Part shown: positions 32,241 through 43,528 of the stretch, piece after piece | Layout: each line of letters starts with the position of its first letter | Position numbering within the stretch: position 1 is the first letter of the stretch | NCBI GenBank assembly: GCA_001792895.1 | Contig: MARA01000079.1 | Location: 1 to 64,000 of the forward strand | From: Lentinus brumalis | Taxonomy: Eukaryota > Basidiomycota > Agaricomycetes > Polyporales > Polyporaceae | Reading direction: 5' to 3' | Length of the DNA stretch: 64,000 nt | Made by a program: the position numbers and the translations under genes | Notes under the pieces: generated by a model | What the model was told of the DNA's origin: nothing | What the model saw: the letters and a program-made list of their open reading frames with translations, nothing else | Databases searched by the model: none

Positions 32241-34148
32241 TAAGGTACAGCTTGCATCTGGTGCATCGCGTTCGCAGTCCGCTGATAGCCCGCAGAGCCG
32301 ACTGCCCGCGCCCAATCCAGACGGGAACATACGAGCGGCCGGCGCACATGTCGTGTACCTCTGCGAACGAGATATATTTTCCTATCTACTACAGCGTCTG
32401 CCAAGCCCCGCCGCACGCGACACATCTCGTGAGCTAGACGACGCACCTCGGCGAGCTCGACCCCGCTGTGTCGGTTGTAGTTTGCATATACAAGGTTGAT
32501 CTGTCGACCGTATCCCGTCAGGCACATTGAGAGCGAAGCACGGGGAAATTGCACACCTCATGATGGAACGGCCTCAGCCCGGCCACCTCGAGCAGCTCCC
32601 ACCACTCGAGAAAGTCCTGGAAGCGCTGGTTCCAGACGTGCAGCTCGATCTGCAGCTGGCCGAACGGCAGCACGCCCTCGCGCTCGTTCACGTTCCACCC
32701 CGTCGTGTTTGCGTTCGCGGCGGGATTCGCGGAAACTCGCTCCATCGTGAAGTCGCGGATGATGCCCCGGAACGTCTCCCACTCCCACCCCTCGACGTCC
32801 AGCCGCAGGAAGTCTATGTGCGAGTGGCCTGCGGTCGGGGAGGCGTCAGTTAGACTCAAGCGTTAGACGGAGGACGCAGGACGCACCGTTCTCGGACATG
32901 AGGGACTTGAGCGTCCACGTCTTCGGGTCGTCGCCCTGGCCGTGTCTGTCGCTCGCCCCGAGCGCGAGCTTACCGAAGTGCGCGCGGTGCCGGAGCGGCT
33001 TCGGGATGTGATTCTGCGCGTCCTCGCCTTTCGTCGAGTCGTATATCCACACCTCGCAGAACTGTGTCGACTGCAGCAGGGTGGCCTCGAACGAGTACGA
33101 CGAGTCTATGCCTGTGAATGGAAGCCAGGTGAGCACCCCGTTCGACGAAGAAGGCACGAATGCTCGACGCGCGAAGACGAACAGGGCAGCGATGAATAGC
33201 TGGCGAGATATTCGAGCCCATTTCACGGGGACGAACCGGATCGCCCGGACGCCAAGCGGGCGCATCGTCAGCCCTGGGGACGCGTCTCGAGTAACCCGCG
33301 CGAGACCGACGCGTGAAGCGCTCCGCCCGCTATTGGGGCGGGTACCGAATGGTCTCCGGGCCAGCGCAATCCACAGCGTCGACTGCGGACGATAGTCCAC
33401 CGTACGACGTGGCAGCTGCGGAGACTGGGTGACGCCGGTCCAAGTGATCGGTGGAGCAGGTACAGCAACGGGGTACTGGACGGCGCGGAGTGCACGTAAC
33501 GCGCGTGTAGCCCCGGGCGGACGTGACGAGAGCATGGCGGACTACGAAACCAGCGGGGCAAGAGGAGGGAGGCGCAATCGCCCCCTGTTGAAAGTGAAGA
33601 AGATAAGGGCAGGACGTACCGAAAGAATAGATCACGCAATTGGGCTTGTCCTGTATGCGCGAGATGCCACACATCCACTTTCCGCCGTCTCCCAATGCTC
33701 CTAACCGGTCGAGTTCGTGCGGGCAGTTGAACAGTGGAGGGAAAAAGTCCCCTGCGAAAGACTGTCAGCGCGAAGGCGTGCGAGCAGCGTGCCAGACGAC
33801 GTACACACTGTGTACGGTGGCCACGGATCCTGGTCAGGGGGAAACCTATGCACGCAGCAATGTCAGGGATGGCAGAGACGGCGCGAGACACGCCGCGACG
33901 TACATGACGACCTGGGCCGGCGTGGGTCCAAATCGAGTGATGAGGTCCTGCCGCTGCGGGAGCATGGCGCGATACTTGCGCTCCTCGCGTTCTAGCCTCG
34001 CCTTGAGGTCGTTGTTCGCCCTGTACACGACGGCATGCGGGCGGGGCGTCGGGCTCGAGAGGAACCAGTACGCGCAGAGGACGAAGGCGGCGATGGCGAT
34101 GGTGTAGCGCGGGTGTCGCTGTCCCAGGGAGAATACGGACTTTGCCAT
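32240..34148 (-). CDS. METTL24-like methyltransferase, U4 copy, core intact, C-terminal end unclear
   Basis: Class-C copy starting at ATG 34148. All core exons are open and in phase, with the same motifs as U2. The stretch TIAIAAFVLCAYWFL replaces TIAFAAFVLCAYWFL in the anchor. Intron 3 runs 33619-33112 (508 nt) and ends at the same acceptor as the longer class-A version; its downstream 0.4 kb happens to be open in the frame of exon 4. The stop used in U2 is changed (GGATAG to GGGCAG on the minus strand). If intron 6 is spliced as in U2, the frame then runs on through the downstream minisatellite towards about 31567. If intron 6 is retained, it stops at 32240. I give the latter as the end because that stop is shared with other units. 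Confidence is high for the gene, low for its last 30-70 residues. Confidence 0.8.
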
Positions 34149-34273
34149 GCTGACGGGGTCGCAGAGGGCGTGTGATGGCGTCGGTCGTCGTGTGCGACAG
34201 CGGCGGCGTCGTGGAAGACGGTGAGCAAGACGGAGGGAAATGTGGGGAAAAGCGGAGAGACGCGCGCCCACTT

Positions 34274-34303
34274 TCGGTCTAGACCGACGGGCGCTCCCAC
34301 GTG
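34274..34303. promoter_or_regulatory. Divergent promoter core of U4
   Basis: Full 14-bp palindrome at 34274-34287 and CACGTG at 34298-34303, starting 126 bp upstream of the methyltransferase ATG at 34148, the same spacing as in U1. Confidence 0.48.
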
Positions 34304-37300
34304 GATACTGAACGCTGCGTCCAAGTCTCGCAACCGTGACGTCTGCTCGATCGCACAGGGCTCTCTCACGGCCTCGCTCCGTCCGCCGTCGACGTCCAAG
34401 ACGCACGGGCGTGCTCTGCAACTCTCGCTCTTGCCGCGACTCATCTGTCCCAGCACTCAGCCTGCCCGTCCACTTCAAGTCGCACTGTAGCGGGCTCCAT
34501 TCGACCCGACCGTTCCATCTGGGTGCAGTACCGGTGCTGCTCCTCACCGGCCTCACCTGCCACCCACGCAGTGCTGAGGTGGAAGCTGGCTCGCATACAC
34601 CGCAGCACCACCGTCAGTCGCTGCTGTCCCCTTGTCGTTGTACCAGCTCTTCGCTCCTGCCCTAGCGCATATACACCCTCTTCACCACCCCGCCGCGCCC
34701 TTGTAGGTCTACCCCTTCCGGGCGTGCTCACACCTCCGCTCGCCGCAAGTCCGGAACTCACGTCGCGCAAGTCACATCAAGGTGCCAGGAGTCAATCTCG
34801 CAAGAGCATCCATTATATTCGTGCTGTACTTGCTACTTACATCCGTACTACAGTTGCAGACTGTCTACTTGGGCCGCGCGACGTCAATCCGAGAACAAGT
34901 AAGAGGCATACTGCTCGCACGTCCGGCTACCCGTCTCGCCGTCCAGCGCATGGCCCCCTTTGGACACACCATGGCGCCCCGGGATACAGAGAACGGGGAC
35001 CGGCCGGCCCCAGTGATGGACATGCGCGCCCACAGCGACGCGGTCACGGCTTATCGACACAGAAGCCGTTCCTCTCTCCCTATCTGCGCCTCCTACGCCG
35101 TCGTCACGCCCAAATCTGACGCTCACACAGCGCCTTACAACACGCCCCAGCCGTCGGCATCCCGCAGTCAATACATCTACGCTACCGCACACGTCGATCG
35201 ATGCACACGTCACACGTTCGTCAAGTCAACAAACGCCCCGCTGATCCGCCAGCCTGTAAGCAACCGAAGACAGTAAATCAGTGAGTATGTATAGGGATAA
35301 TGAACTGAATGGAGGCGACACTGACCGCGGCTGCTTTCCTCCATCGGACAGAACCTCCCCGTCGACTCGGATACAGCGACGGGAGCGTCTCGCGAGCTGG
35401 AGAGAGCGTGCAGACGGACGGCACGCGGCGGTCAGTGGTGTCCGCCGTGGAGATTCGGCAGAGGTCCTGACAATCGTGCCCGTCAGGCCTATGCTCGAAG
35501 AAGTTCACGACGGGATACGTACAGGTGAGCGGACCCTCTTCTTGCCATCTCAACGTCGTGACTCTGTGTCTCTGCATGGCGACAAGCTCGACGTTAGCTG
35601 AGAAGGCACCGCGTGCGGAATGCTAATGCTCACCACGGTCTCAGGTTACAGGTCCTCCGGGATGCAGAGGTCCATCGGTGTCTGCGACGCACGGTGCCGT
35701 CAGTACCAGACCGGACAAGCACGGCGACAGACAACTCACCGCACCGGTCGCCGAGCCCACACTCAACGGCGGCGGCGACAACGACGACGACTCACGCGGG
35801 GGCACGAGGAGGTGACAGAGGGAGAGGGGTGACCTGGGAGAGCGCTGCCGCGTCGCTGCCAGCATATGACCGCCTCAGACCCCGCACAAACATGCCACGC
35901 ACGTCGCCTGCGCACGGGCCACGGGCCACAGACTGCGTGTTCGGTTCTGCGATCAGGGAAGTTCAGTCTGCCGGCTGGCACTGCGCTCGCGGTCGCGGCT
36001 CCAGTTCGGACGCATGCGGCGTATCCGTGCTCCCGCTGCTCGACGCAAGGTGCGCCTCTCTGATCTCGATGCGCCGTTTCGAACTCTGTCGTCGTCGCAA
36101 TACCTGCATACCAGACGAGTTGCAGCTCTGCCACCGGCCGCGCAGGAAGGCGGGCGGATGGCCGGCCTGGACGCACCACGCAGAGCATGCGGGCCTCGTA
36201 CATCACTGACTCTGGGGTCGCAGGCGGCCACGTTCGATCTTGCCGGACACGAACGGCGACCTCGCTCGCGTCAGACTCCCAGTACTTACGCGGCGGGTAT
36301 AGGACCCTCGACCGTCGAGGCTTCCCAGTCCAGGCCGCATCCGCAAGTTGCAACCAGATGGGCGGCCTCGTCGGCCAGTCGCACGGCGCCGTTCCAGAAT
36401 CCCTGCGGGTAGTTCGCCGCTCGGTAGACTGTCGGGCAGCGCGTATTCGAAAAATGGTACGTAAGTCTTGTTGGTGATGCGTCTCGACGCTCGCGTTCAC
36501 GTTCGCGATTTCGTTTGGGCGACCTTTCAGCGAGTGCTAGAGCTGGAACAAGAGCTCGAGAGTCCGAGGGACCGGGACCCTGGCCAAGGACCAAGGACTA
36601 AGGACCCGTGTATCTCCAGTGTACGCACGGCATGACTAGGACGTCGGGACGATGCTTTGCGTTCGAGCTTCACGCACCGGATCGCAGCACGGAACCTCAA
36701 CGGTCAGTCTTCCAGCTCGAGATCGGGAGCGCGACTCGCGACTCGCGTATCGGGTACCCGTATCCGCAACCAGATGGGCGGTCTCGTCGGCCATGGCGTT
36801 GAATATTCTCTGCGGGTTGTTCGCTGCGCGATAGTAGGCTGACAGGCAGTGTATGTTCAGGGGAAAGCGGTACGTCCGTCTTCTCGGCCGTGTGGAACGA
36901 GGCTCGCGCTCACGCTCAGGATTGTGTTGCGGGACTCTACAGCGAGTGGAAGGGCCGATGACAGGCATTCGAAAGACCCAATCATGCATTTCCCGCATGA
37001 CCACGTCGTGGGGACGATATTGTTGGCTCGAGCTTCCCACACGCCATGGCTCTGGTACCGGATCGCAGAATGCAACCGCAATAGTCTGAAGGACAGCTCG
37101 AGATTTTCGCGTTTCGCGTCTCGGGTACAAGGAGCGAGTATCGTGCTCGACCGTGCCCATCCGGTCGAATCGTCATGCGGCCTGGATTCCTGGAGCTCGT
37201 GTGGTACGTGCAAAGTCCCACTCGGTCTTGCGGACGTCCCGAGTACTACCGTACCGGACGCTTTCATAGCGGCCGGGCAAGTGTAGAGGTGCAACACTGG

Positions 37301-37661
37301 GATTGAGATTTGCGTGCAGAGAGCTCAGAGGAGACGTCTCCCGGCCTAGCACGAGCGCAATCTGAGCGAAGCCTCGGACTACCTGAATCTCTGAGGCTGG
37401 GAAGACCTGTCCCGGGCAATTCGGTGCACTGCAGTCTGACAGACGACGCCTGGGCCCGTCGTTTCGATTGCGCCACGCGAAGTTCAATGAGGGCTGCGGA
37501 GTCAAGTAGACGGCAATAGGTATGGTCTCCCTTCGTCCGCTCATTCTTGCTGGTTTGTTTGAGACAGTGGTCGATTCCAGTGGGCGAGTGGATACCGCGA
37601 GGTGAGGATCGGACCACGTCGGGAACATGAGTCCCGGCTCATCGCTTGCAGGCAAAATGAA

Positions 37662-37970
37662 ATGACGACGACAGAGGCCGGCAGGTCAGGAAGCGAACTT
37701 GAAGTTTGGCCCGCCCGTCATGATGTCCCGGAGCGAGACCTCGACTGGTTCCTGACTCCTGAGGCACTGCAGGCTTCGCCGCTTGAGTGTGAGTGTAGGA
37801 TTTGCAGCGTAGCATTGGTGGTTAAGCCATGTATTCGAGTACAGCCGTATACAATTCGCAATAGACAGATATCAACGTGTCCATGTTGCACTCTGAGAAC
37901 CAGAGGACATCTCTCACCGCGCATGACATTACTTCACAATTCAATTGCGGCTCAATGCCCGGATGCTTGA
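37662..37970 (+). CDS. Conserved MTT...RSGS-LEV frame, U4 (longest form)
   Basis: 102 codons beginning MTTTEAGRSGSELEVWPA, then HDVPERDLDWFLTPEALQAS. This is the version without the deletions seen in U1-U3 and probably the ancestral frame. After PLE a GTGAGTG donor-like site at about 37787 suggests that the exon ends there and that the following Cys-rich residues are intronic. No family recognised. Confidence 0.35.
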   Translation: MTTTEAGRSGSELEVWPARHDVPERDLDWFLTPEALQASPLECECRICSVALVVKPCIRVQPYTIRNRQISTCPCCTLRTRGHLSPRMTLLHNSIAAQCPDA

Positions 37971-38128
37971 TGGAGTAAGTACCTGTACCTCACTTCGTCC
38001 TTCGCATTCCCATGAATGCTGTGGCTCTCGGAGGAAGGCTGCCAGGGAGGCCGTCGATAGCTACTACCTAGATTGACGGCAGTTCGGTTCAAGGTGTTCT
38101 GAGAAGTTCTCATCTTTGGTAGGTGATT

Positions 38129-38250
38129 GTGGTGAGTGCACAATATTGTGGGGTTGTGGAGAACTCAGGCGATAAAATCTATAAGACCTATCTTTCCTGC
38201 GCGCATGACGAACACTACATCTATAGCTGGAGCCTGGAAGTGTCTGTGCA
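38129..38250 (+). CDS. Conserved VVSAQYC...HYIYSW exon, U4 (class C)
   Basis: Reads VVSAQYCGVVENSGDKI, then YKTYLSCAHDEHYIYSWSLE. It follows an acceptor-like CTTTGGTAG (ends 38122). Identical stretches are at 47341-47462 (U5) and 56456-56577 (U6). Downstream the frame is broken compared with U1 (a shift before LCNSARTQLTG), so only this part is supported. Confidence 0.36.
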
Positions 38251-39921
38251 ACAGTGCAAGGACTCAACTCACGGGGAATTTCATCTGTAGCGCGTTGCAG
38301 CATGGGACGTCAGAGATCGACCAAGCTGCGATAGTAGTCCGCTAACATCCATCACTCATGGACTACTCGGGACCCTGAGACCTTCTCGGACCAGCCTGCC
38401 AGCCTCTGCGTGCATAGCCGGAATGTGCTTGCTCTGTTTCATTTGAAGCAGAGAAGGTTTCAATGTTCTAGGGTTTCAACATATCGCTCTGGCACGTCCC
38501 TCTCGATGTACACTGGTCCACTGGCAGTCGAACTGGGATGGACAAGGTGCGCCGCTCAGGAACACTGTTTGTCCGGCGTAGAAACTGACACCCGAGAGAG
38601 CTCTGGTAGCGAGGATATGTCGCCTCTGCGCACGTTACCGCTAGCTTCCGAAGTTCTGGTTTGTGATCTTGTCATGCCACAACGCGCAATCAACACGCAT
38701 CTGCGCTTTCCGATCTCTCCTTACGTTCCGGCTTTAAGCCGCAGTGTCAGTTAGTCCTTGAGGACAACACGGCCCCGAGAGGATGTCGGCTTTGACCTGA
38801 GCCTCGGAGCCACAGTGTCTCATCGCGCACGCCAGCTTGGTTCGGTGAGCCGTCGTGAGCGGGACATTTGGTACCAAATAAGGATCATTCATAGAACCTT
38901 AACCACCGGAATCCACCGACAGGGAGCTCCCGCCATAAGTATGTCGCTCGATACTGACACAGGACCGTAATAGATGGCAGTAAATTGCTGGGGGCAGGTC
39001 ATTCAGGTGAGACTCAAAGGTGTGCGGATGTTCTCTGAGTCGTTGAAGATCTGCAACGCTCATACCTTGCTTACAATTCGGATCAATCTCATAAGAGGTA
39101 TGCGGCTTTACCCACTCGGCAGCTCATGCTTACTCAACTTCGCGACACCCGCGGACGATCGATGCCTCTGCATGTAGGGGACATTGTATCCTGTTGTTTG
39201 TGATCATTCTTTCGGGCGCAGGGTTACAGAACATGCCAGCAGCTCTTGCCTCTCCCTCCCCACGAGTCTCCACTCCTTCCCCTTCTCCCAGCTCAAACGG
39301 TATCGGTGCACGGAGTCTGACCTCCTGCCTCCTGCTCTCGACAACAAGGTCCTCGCTCCTACGCACCATCACACAACGTTCCACGCGCGATATGAGAAGC
39401 TACAGACGATGATCCCGTTGCTCATTGTGTAAGTATAACTGAGCTTTGTCTACCGGGAACGAGCTCACACCGTGTCTCCCAGCCCGCTCCGTGAACGTGC
39501 TGTCACGCTCCGCAATCTCCCATCATCTCATCCCTCGAATTGTCGCCGACTCGCACCTTTCGACCGTTTGACGGTCAGCGCAGACGAGAGACCATTGTAC
39601 GTGGTAGTCTCCGTTGAAGGTTGCACGAGTTGACGACTTCAAGCTTCTCGTCCCGCCACGGCCCAGGTCAGTTCCTCCGGCCGGCTTCGTGTACACGGTA
39701 CGCCCCTCACCTCCCAAGTGTCATCTCGCTCGCAGGCTCCGGGACCGCTCTGGCACACGAAGCGGTGGTATGTGAGTCTGTCTTGACAGTATCGCGTCAG
39801 CGTTATACTCATCATACAGGCTGTTCAGCTCCAGCGATGACTAACCCGGGCGACGACTCCCGCTTTCATCAGAGCGTCGCTTCACGCGAGACGGCGCATT
39901 GTCACTGTCCTCGCCCAGTTT

Positions 39922-40524
39922 GTGCGGCGGAGCCGTGGAGACCATCGCCGGCCACTCGAAAATCCTGTCCGCCCGCCCTCCAACTACTGGTACGTGCCTG
40001 TCTTTCACCTGCATCAGTCGACGGATTCGCTCAATACAAACGTCTATCTCCCAGGTACATACACGGTCAACTCACCGGTCGCCTTACCTCAGCACCGCCA
40101 AGGAGGCTGTTCTACCTCTTCTCGGAGGCTCGCCTTGCAGATATGTACGTCCTTCGCCGTACGCTGTGCGACGGAGGCTGGTCATGCGGTCGTCCACCCT
40201 CTCTTGGGGACGCCGCTGCTGTCACATCTGCGGATGCTACCGCGCACGACACTCAGCTCCTCCGAGGCTGCGATACGTCGTGTTCACAGGTGCGTATCAC
40301 GGCACACGCAACCGGGAGACAATCTGATCGTTTCTCAAGATGCGGTGGCTGCCTGCAGCGATCTCGTCGCCGCAGATCGACGACCGCCGCGACATGCAGA
40401 AGGTGAGCCCTCGACCGGTACGGCGCTGGTGTCCGAGTCTTCCACGACTCACCTCCTGCGCTGCACGAGGCTCGTCGCTGGTACGTACCTCTTTGCATTC
40501 GCACAGCAGCAACAGGATCACTAA
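39922..40524 (+). CDS. Long conserved distal frame, U4 (class C)
   Basis: Class-C counterpart of the U2 frame at 19930, with SLNTNVYLP, TPLLSHLRMLPR, SSSEAAIRRVHR and TYLFAFAQQQQ. Relative to U2 it lacks a Pro/His-rich insert between LPR and SSSEAAI. That indel keeps frame, which supports coding. Function unknown. Confidence 0.32.
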   Translation: MRRSRGDHRRPLENPVRPPSNYWYVPVFHLHQSTDSLNTNVYLPGTYTVNSPVALPQHRQGGCSTSSRRLALQICTSFAVRCATEAGHAVVHPLLGTPLLSHLRMLPRTTLSSSEAAIRRVHRCVSRHTQPGDNLIVSQDAVAACSDLVAADRRPPRHAEGEPSTGTALVSESSTTHLLRCTRLVAGTYLFAFAQQQQDH

Positions 40525-41467
40525 TCGTCAATCTTTGTCCGGTATGTTGGGCAGAACGGCGACTGTCGGCGTATGCCGCGGCGTTAACTCTACGGATTGG
40601 CTTCAAGACACAGGTACGCACCTACGCATGCAATCAACGCGTCCCTTGGCTGACGGGCCCTGGGTGTCTCCAGCGACTGTCCGCTCCGTGTTCCGCCGCG
40701 GCTCAGACCGACACTCGTCTCTGCCGCACGCGTGCACCATGGACCGGTACGCACTCGTCTCTGACACACCTCGAAGCTCCGCTGTCTGCAGCGTATCCTC
40801 ACTGTCGACGCGCGAGCGCAGACTGTGTCCAACTGCTTCGATGCATCTCCAACTTGACAGAGCGTCGCACCGCGGCCCGCAACACAACAGAACATGAGTA
40901 AGTACTTATCTGATCCACATCTCGAGAGACTGTTGCTAGAAACTGTTGCTGACAGAGCTTTGCCAGGGCTAGAAACCAGCGCAGATCCAGAGAGCTTGCA
41001 GAGAAGAGATGAGGGAGACACGGAGGAACGACGGCGGTGGTGGTCGAGAAGAGAGGCATGAACTTGCCCAAACGGGCGAAGTCGCGAATAGGCGCCCGTT
41101 ATCGTGCGGGCGCGAAGTCCGCCAAACGCGTCCTGTGTTTGCAGCGCACCTGCGGTGTAGTTCGTCGGTAGAAAATATATTTCTGTGCCTCACTACTGCT
41201 TTCAAATAACGGGCGTCCGCAGTGCGCATTCTAGCCGCTACTGAGTCCAAGTTCCCCATGCAGGCGAAAGATGAGCACGGAGACGGAGACATACAGGCCG
41301 CTCCAGAAGACAGAACCTCCGTCTCCCTGCTGTTCCAACTTCCCAGAACGCCCGCTGTCTGTTCCTCTGTAGAACCGCCGTCCCCACCATCTCTATACTC
41401 CCTAGAGCACCCGCCATCTCTATACTCCCAAGGACACCCACTGTCCCTATACATCCTCCAGACCACC

Positions 41468-43375
41468 CTAAGGTACAGCTTGCATCTGGTGCATCGCGTT
41501 CGCAGTCCGCTGATAGCCCGCAGAGCCGACTGCCGCGCCCAATCCAGACGGGAACATACGAGCGGCCGGCGCACATGTCGTGTACCTCTGCGAACGAGAT
41601 ATATTTTCCTATCTACTACAGCGTCTGCCAAGCCCCGCCGCACGCGACACATCTCGTGAGCTAGACGACGCACCTCGGCGAGCTCGACCCCGCTGTGTCG
41701 GTTGTAGTTTGCATATACAAGGTTGATCTGTCGACCGTATCCCGTCAGGCACATTGAGAGCGAAGCACGGGGAAATTGCACACCTCATGATGGAACGGCC
41801 TCAGCCCGGCCACCTCGAGCAGCTCCCACCACTCGAGAAGTCCTGGAAGCGCTGGTTCCAGACGTGCAGCTCGATCTGCAGCTGGCCGAACGGCAGCACG
41901 CCCTCGCGCTCGTTCACGTTCCACCCCGTCGTGTTTGCGTTCGCGGCGGGATTCGCGGAAACTCGCTCCATCGTGAAGTCGCGGATGATGCCCCGGAACG
42001 TCTCCCACTCCCACCCCTCGACGTCCAGCCGCAGGAAGTCTATGTGCGAGTGGCCTGCGGTCGGGGGAGGCGTCAGTTAGACTCAAGCGTTAGACGGAGG
42101 ACGCAGGACGCACCGTTCTCGGACATGAGGGACTTGAGCGTCCACGTCTTCGGGTCGTCGCCCTGGCCGTGTCTGTCGCTCGCCCCGAGCGCGAGCTTAC
42201 CGAAGTGCGCGCGGTGCCGGAGCGGCTTCGGGATGTGATTCTGCGCGTCCTCGCCTTTCGTCGAGTCGTATATCCACACCTCGCAGAACTGTGTCGACTG
42301 CAGCAGGGTGGCCTCGAACGAGTACGACGAGTCTATGCCTGTGAATGGAAGCCAGGTGAGCACCCCGTTCGACGAAGAAGGCACGAATGCTCGACGCGCG
42401 AAGACGAACAGGGCAGCGATGAATAGCTGGCGAGATATTCGAGCCCATTTCACGGGGACGAACCGGATCGCCCGGACGCCAAGCGGGCGCATCGTCAGCC
42501 CTGGGGACGCGTCTCGAGTAACCCGCGCGAGACCGACGCGTGAAGCGCTCCGCCCGCTATTGGGGCGGGTACCGAATGGTCTCCGGGCCAGCGCAATCCA
42601 CAGCGTCGACTGCGGACGATAGTCCACCGTACGACGTGGCAGCTGCGGAGACTGGGTGACGCCGGTCCAAGTGATCGGTGGAGCAGGTACAGCAACGGGG
42701 TACTGGACGGCGCGGAGTGCACGTAACGCGCGTGTAGCCCCGGGCGGACGTGACGAGAGCATGGCGGACTACGAAACCAGCGGGGCAAGAGGAGGGAGGC
42801 GCAATCGCCCCCTGTTGAAAGTGAAGAAGATAAGGGCAGACGTACCGAAAGAATAGATCACGCAATTGGGCTTGTCCTGTATGCGCGAGATGCCACACAT
42901 CCACTTTCCGCCGTCTCCCAATGCTCCTAACCGGTCGAGTTCGTGCGGGCAGTTGAACAGTGGAGGGAAAAAGTCCCCTGCGAAAGACTGTCAGCGCGAA
43001 GGCGTGCGAGCAGCGTGCCAGACGACGTACACACTGTGTACGGTGGCCACGGATCCTGGTCAGGGGGAAACCTATGCACGCAGCAATGTCAGGGATGGCA
43101 GAGACGGCGCGAGACACGCCGCCGACGTACATGACGACCTGGGCCGGCGTGGGTCCAAATCGAGTGATGAGGTCCTGCCGCTGCGGGAGCATGGCGCGAT
43201 ACTTGCGCTCCTCGCGTTCTAGCCTCGCCTTGAGGTCGTTGTTCGCCCTGTACACGACGGCATGCGGGCGGGGCGTCGGGCTCGAGAGGAACCAGTACGC
43301 GCAGAGGACGAAGGCGGCGATGGCGATGGTGTAGCGCGGGTGTCGCTGTCCCAGGGAGAATACGGACTTTGCCAT
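41468..43375 (-). CDS. METTL24-like methyltransferase, U5 copy, one-base frameshift in exon 5
   Basis: Class-C copy with ATG at 43375, collinear with U4. Exons 1-4 are open. In exon 5 one A is missing near 41835 (AAA in U4, AA here), which shifts the frame just before the tryptophan-rich EWWELLEV segment. Another base is missing near 41533, downstream of the core. The homopolymer context and the near identity to U4 make a consensus error the simplest explanation, in which case the gene is intact. The end given is the position homologous to the U4 stop. Confidence 0.75.
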
Positions 43376-43498
43376 GCTGACGGGTCGCAGAGGGCGTGTG
43401 TGGCGTCGGTCGTCGTGTGCGACAGCGGCGGCGTCGTGGAAGACGGTGAGCAAGACGGAGGGAAATGTGGGGAAAAGCGGAGAGACGCGCGCCCACTT

Positions 43499-43528
43499 TC
43501 GGTCTAGACCGACGGGCGCTCCCACGTG
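43499..43528. promoter_or_regulatory. Divergent promoter core of U5
   Basis: Full 14-bp palindrome at 43499-43512 and CACGTG at 43523-43528. Unlike much of U5 it shows no base losses. Confidence 0.48.

Larger units (their letters stand above)
21579..32379. repeat. Tandem unit U3 (B / U1-like / C-like mosaic)
   Basis: Third monomer, 10.8 kb. It follows U2 up to about 27.52 kb, then U1 (without the transposons) up to about 31.05 kb, then the C-class sequence of U4-U6 up to the unit end. It keeps the class-B internal duplication and has a probable hAT excision footprint at 29394-29408. Confidence 0.93.
34149..41467 (+). other. U4 plus-strand interval, candidate transcription unit(s)
   Basis: The proximal 3.4 kb resemble U1, but the leader-intron donor GTGAGT has become GGAGT (34787-34791). 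The middle (37.56-40.25 kb) is the most diverged part of the array relative to U1-U3 and holds a longer version of the MTT-type frame (37662-37970). The distal part has a 200-codon open frame (39922-40524). One distal donor reads TTGTGTAAG (39425-39433) where U5 and U6 read TTGGTAAG. Confidence 0.4.
32380..41606. repeat. Tandem unit U4 (class C)
   Basis: Fourth monomer, 9.2 kb. It is shorter because methyltransferase intron 3 lacks about 0.5 kb found in classes A and B, there is no internal duplication, and there are no transposons. The stretch 37.56-40.25 kb is strongly diverged from U1-U3. It has the best-preserved frames of the three C units. Confidence 0.92.
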
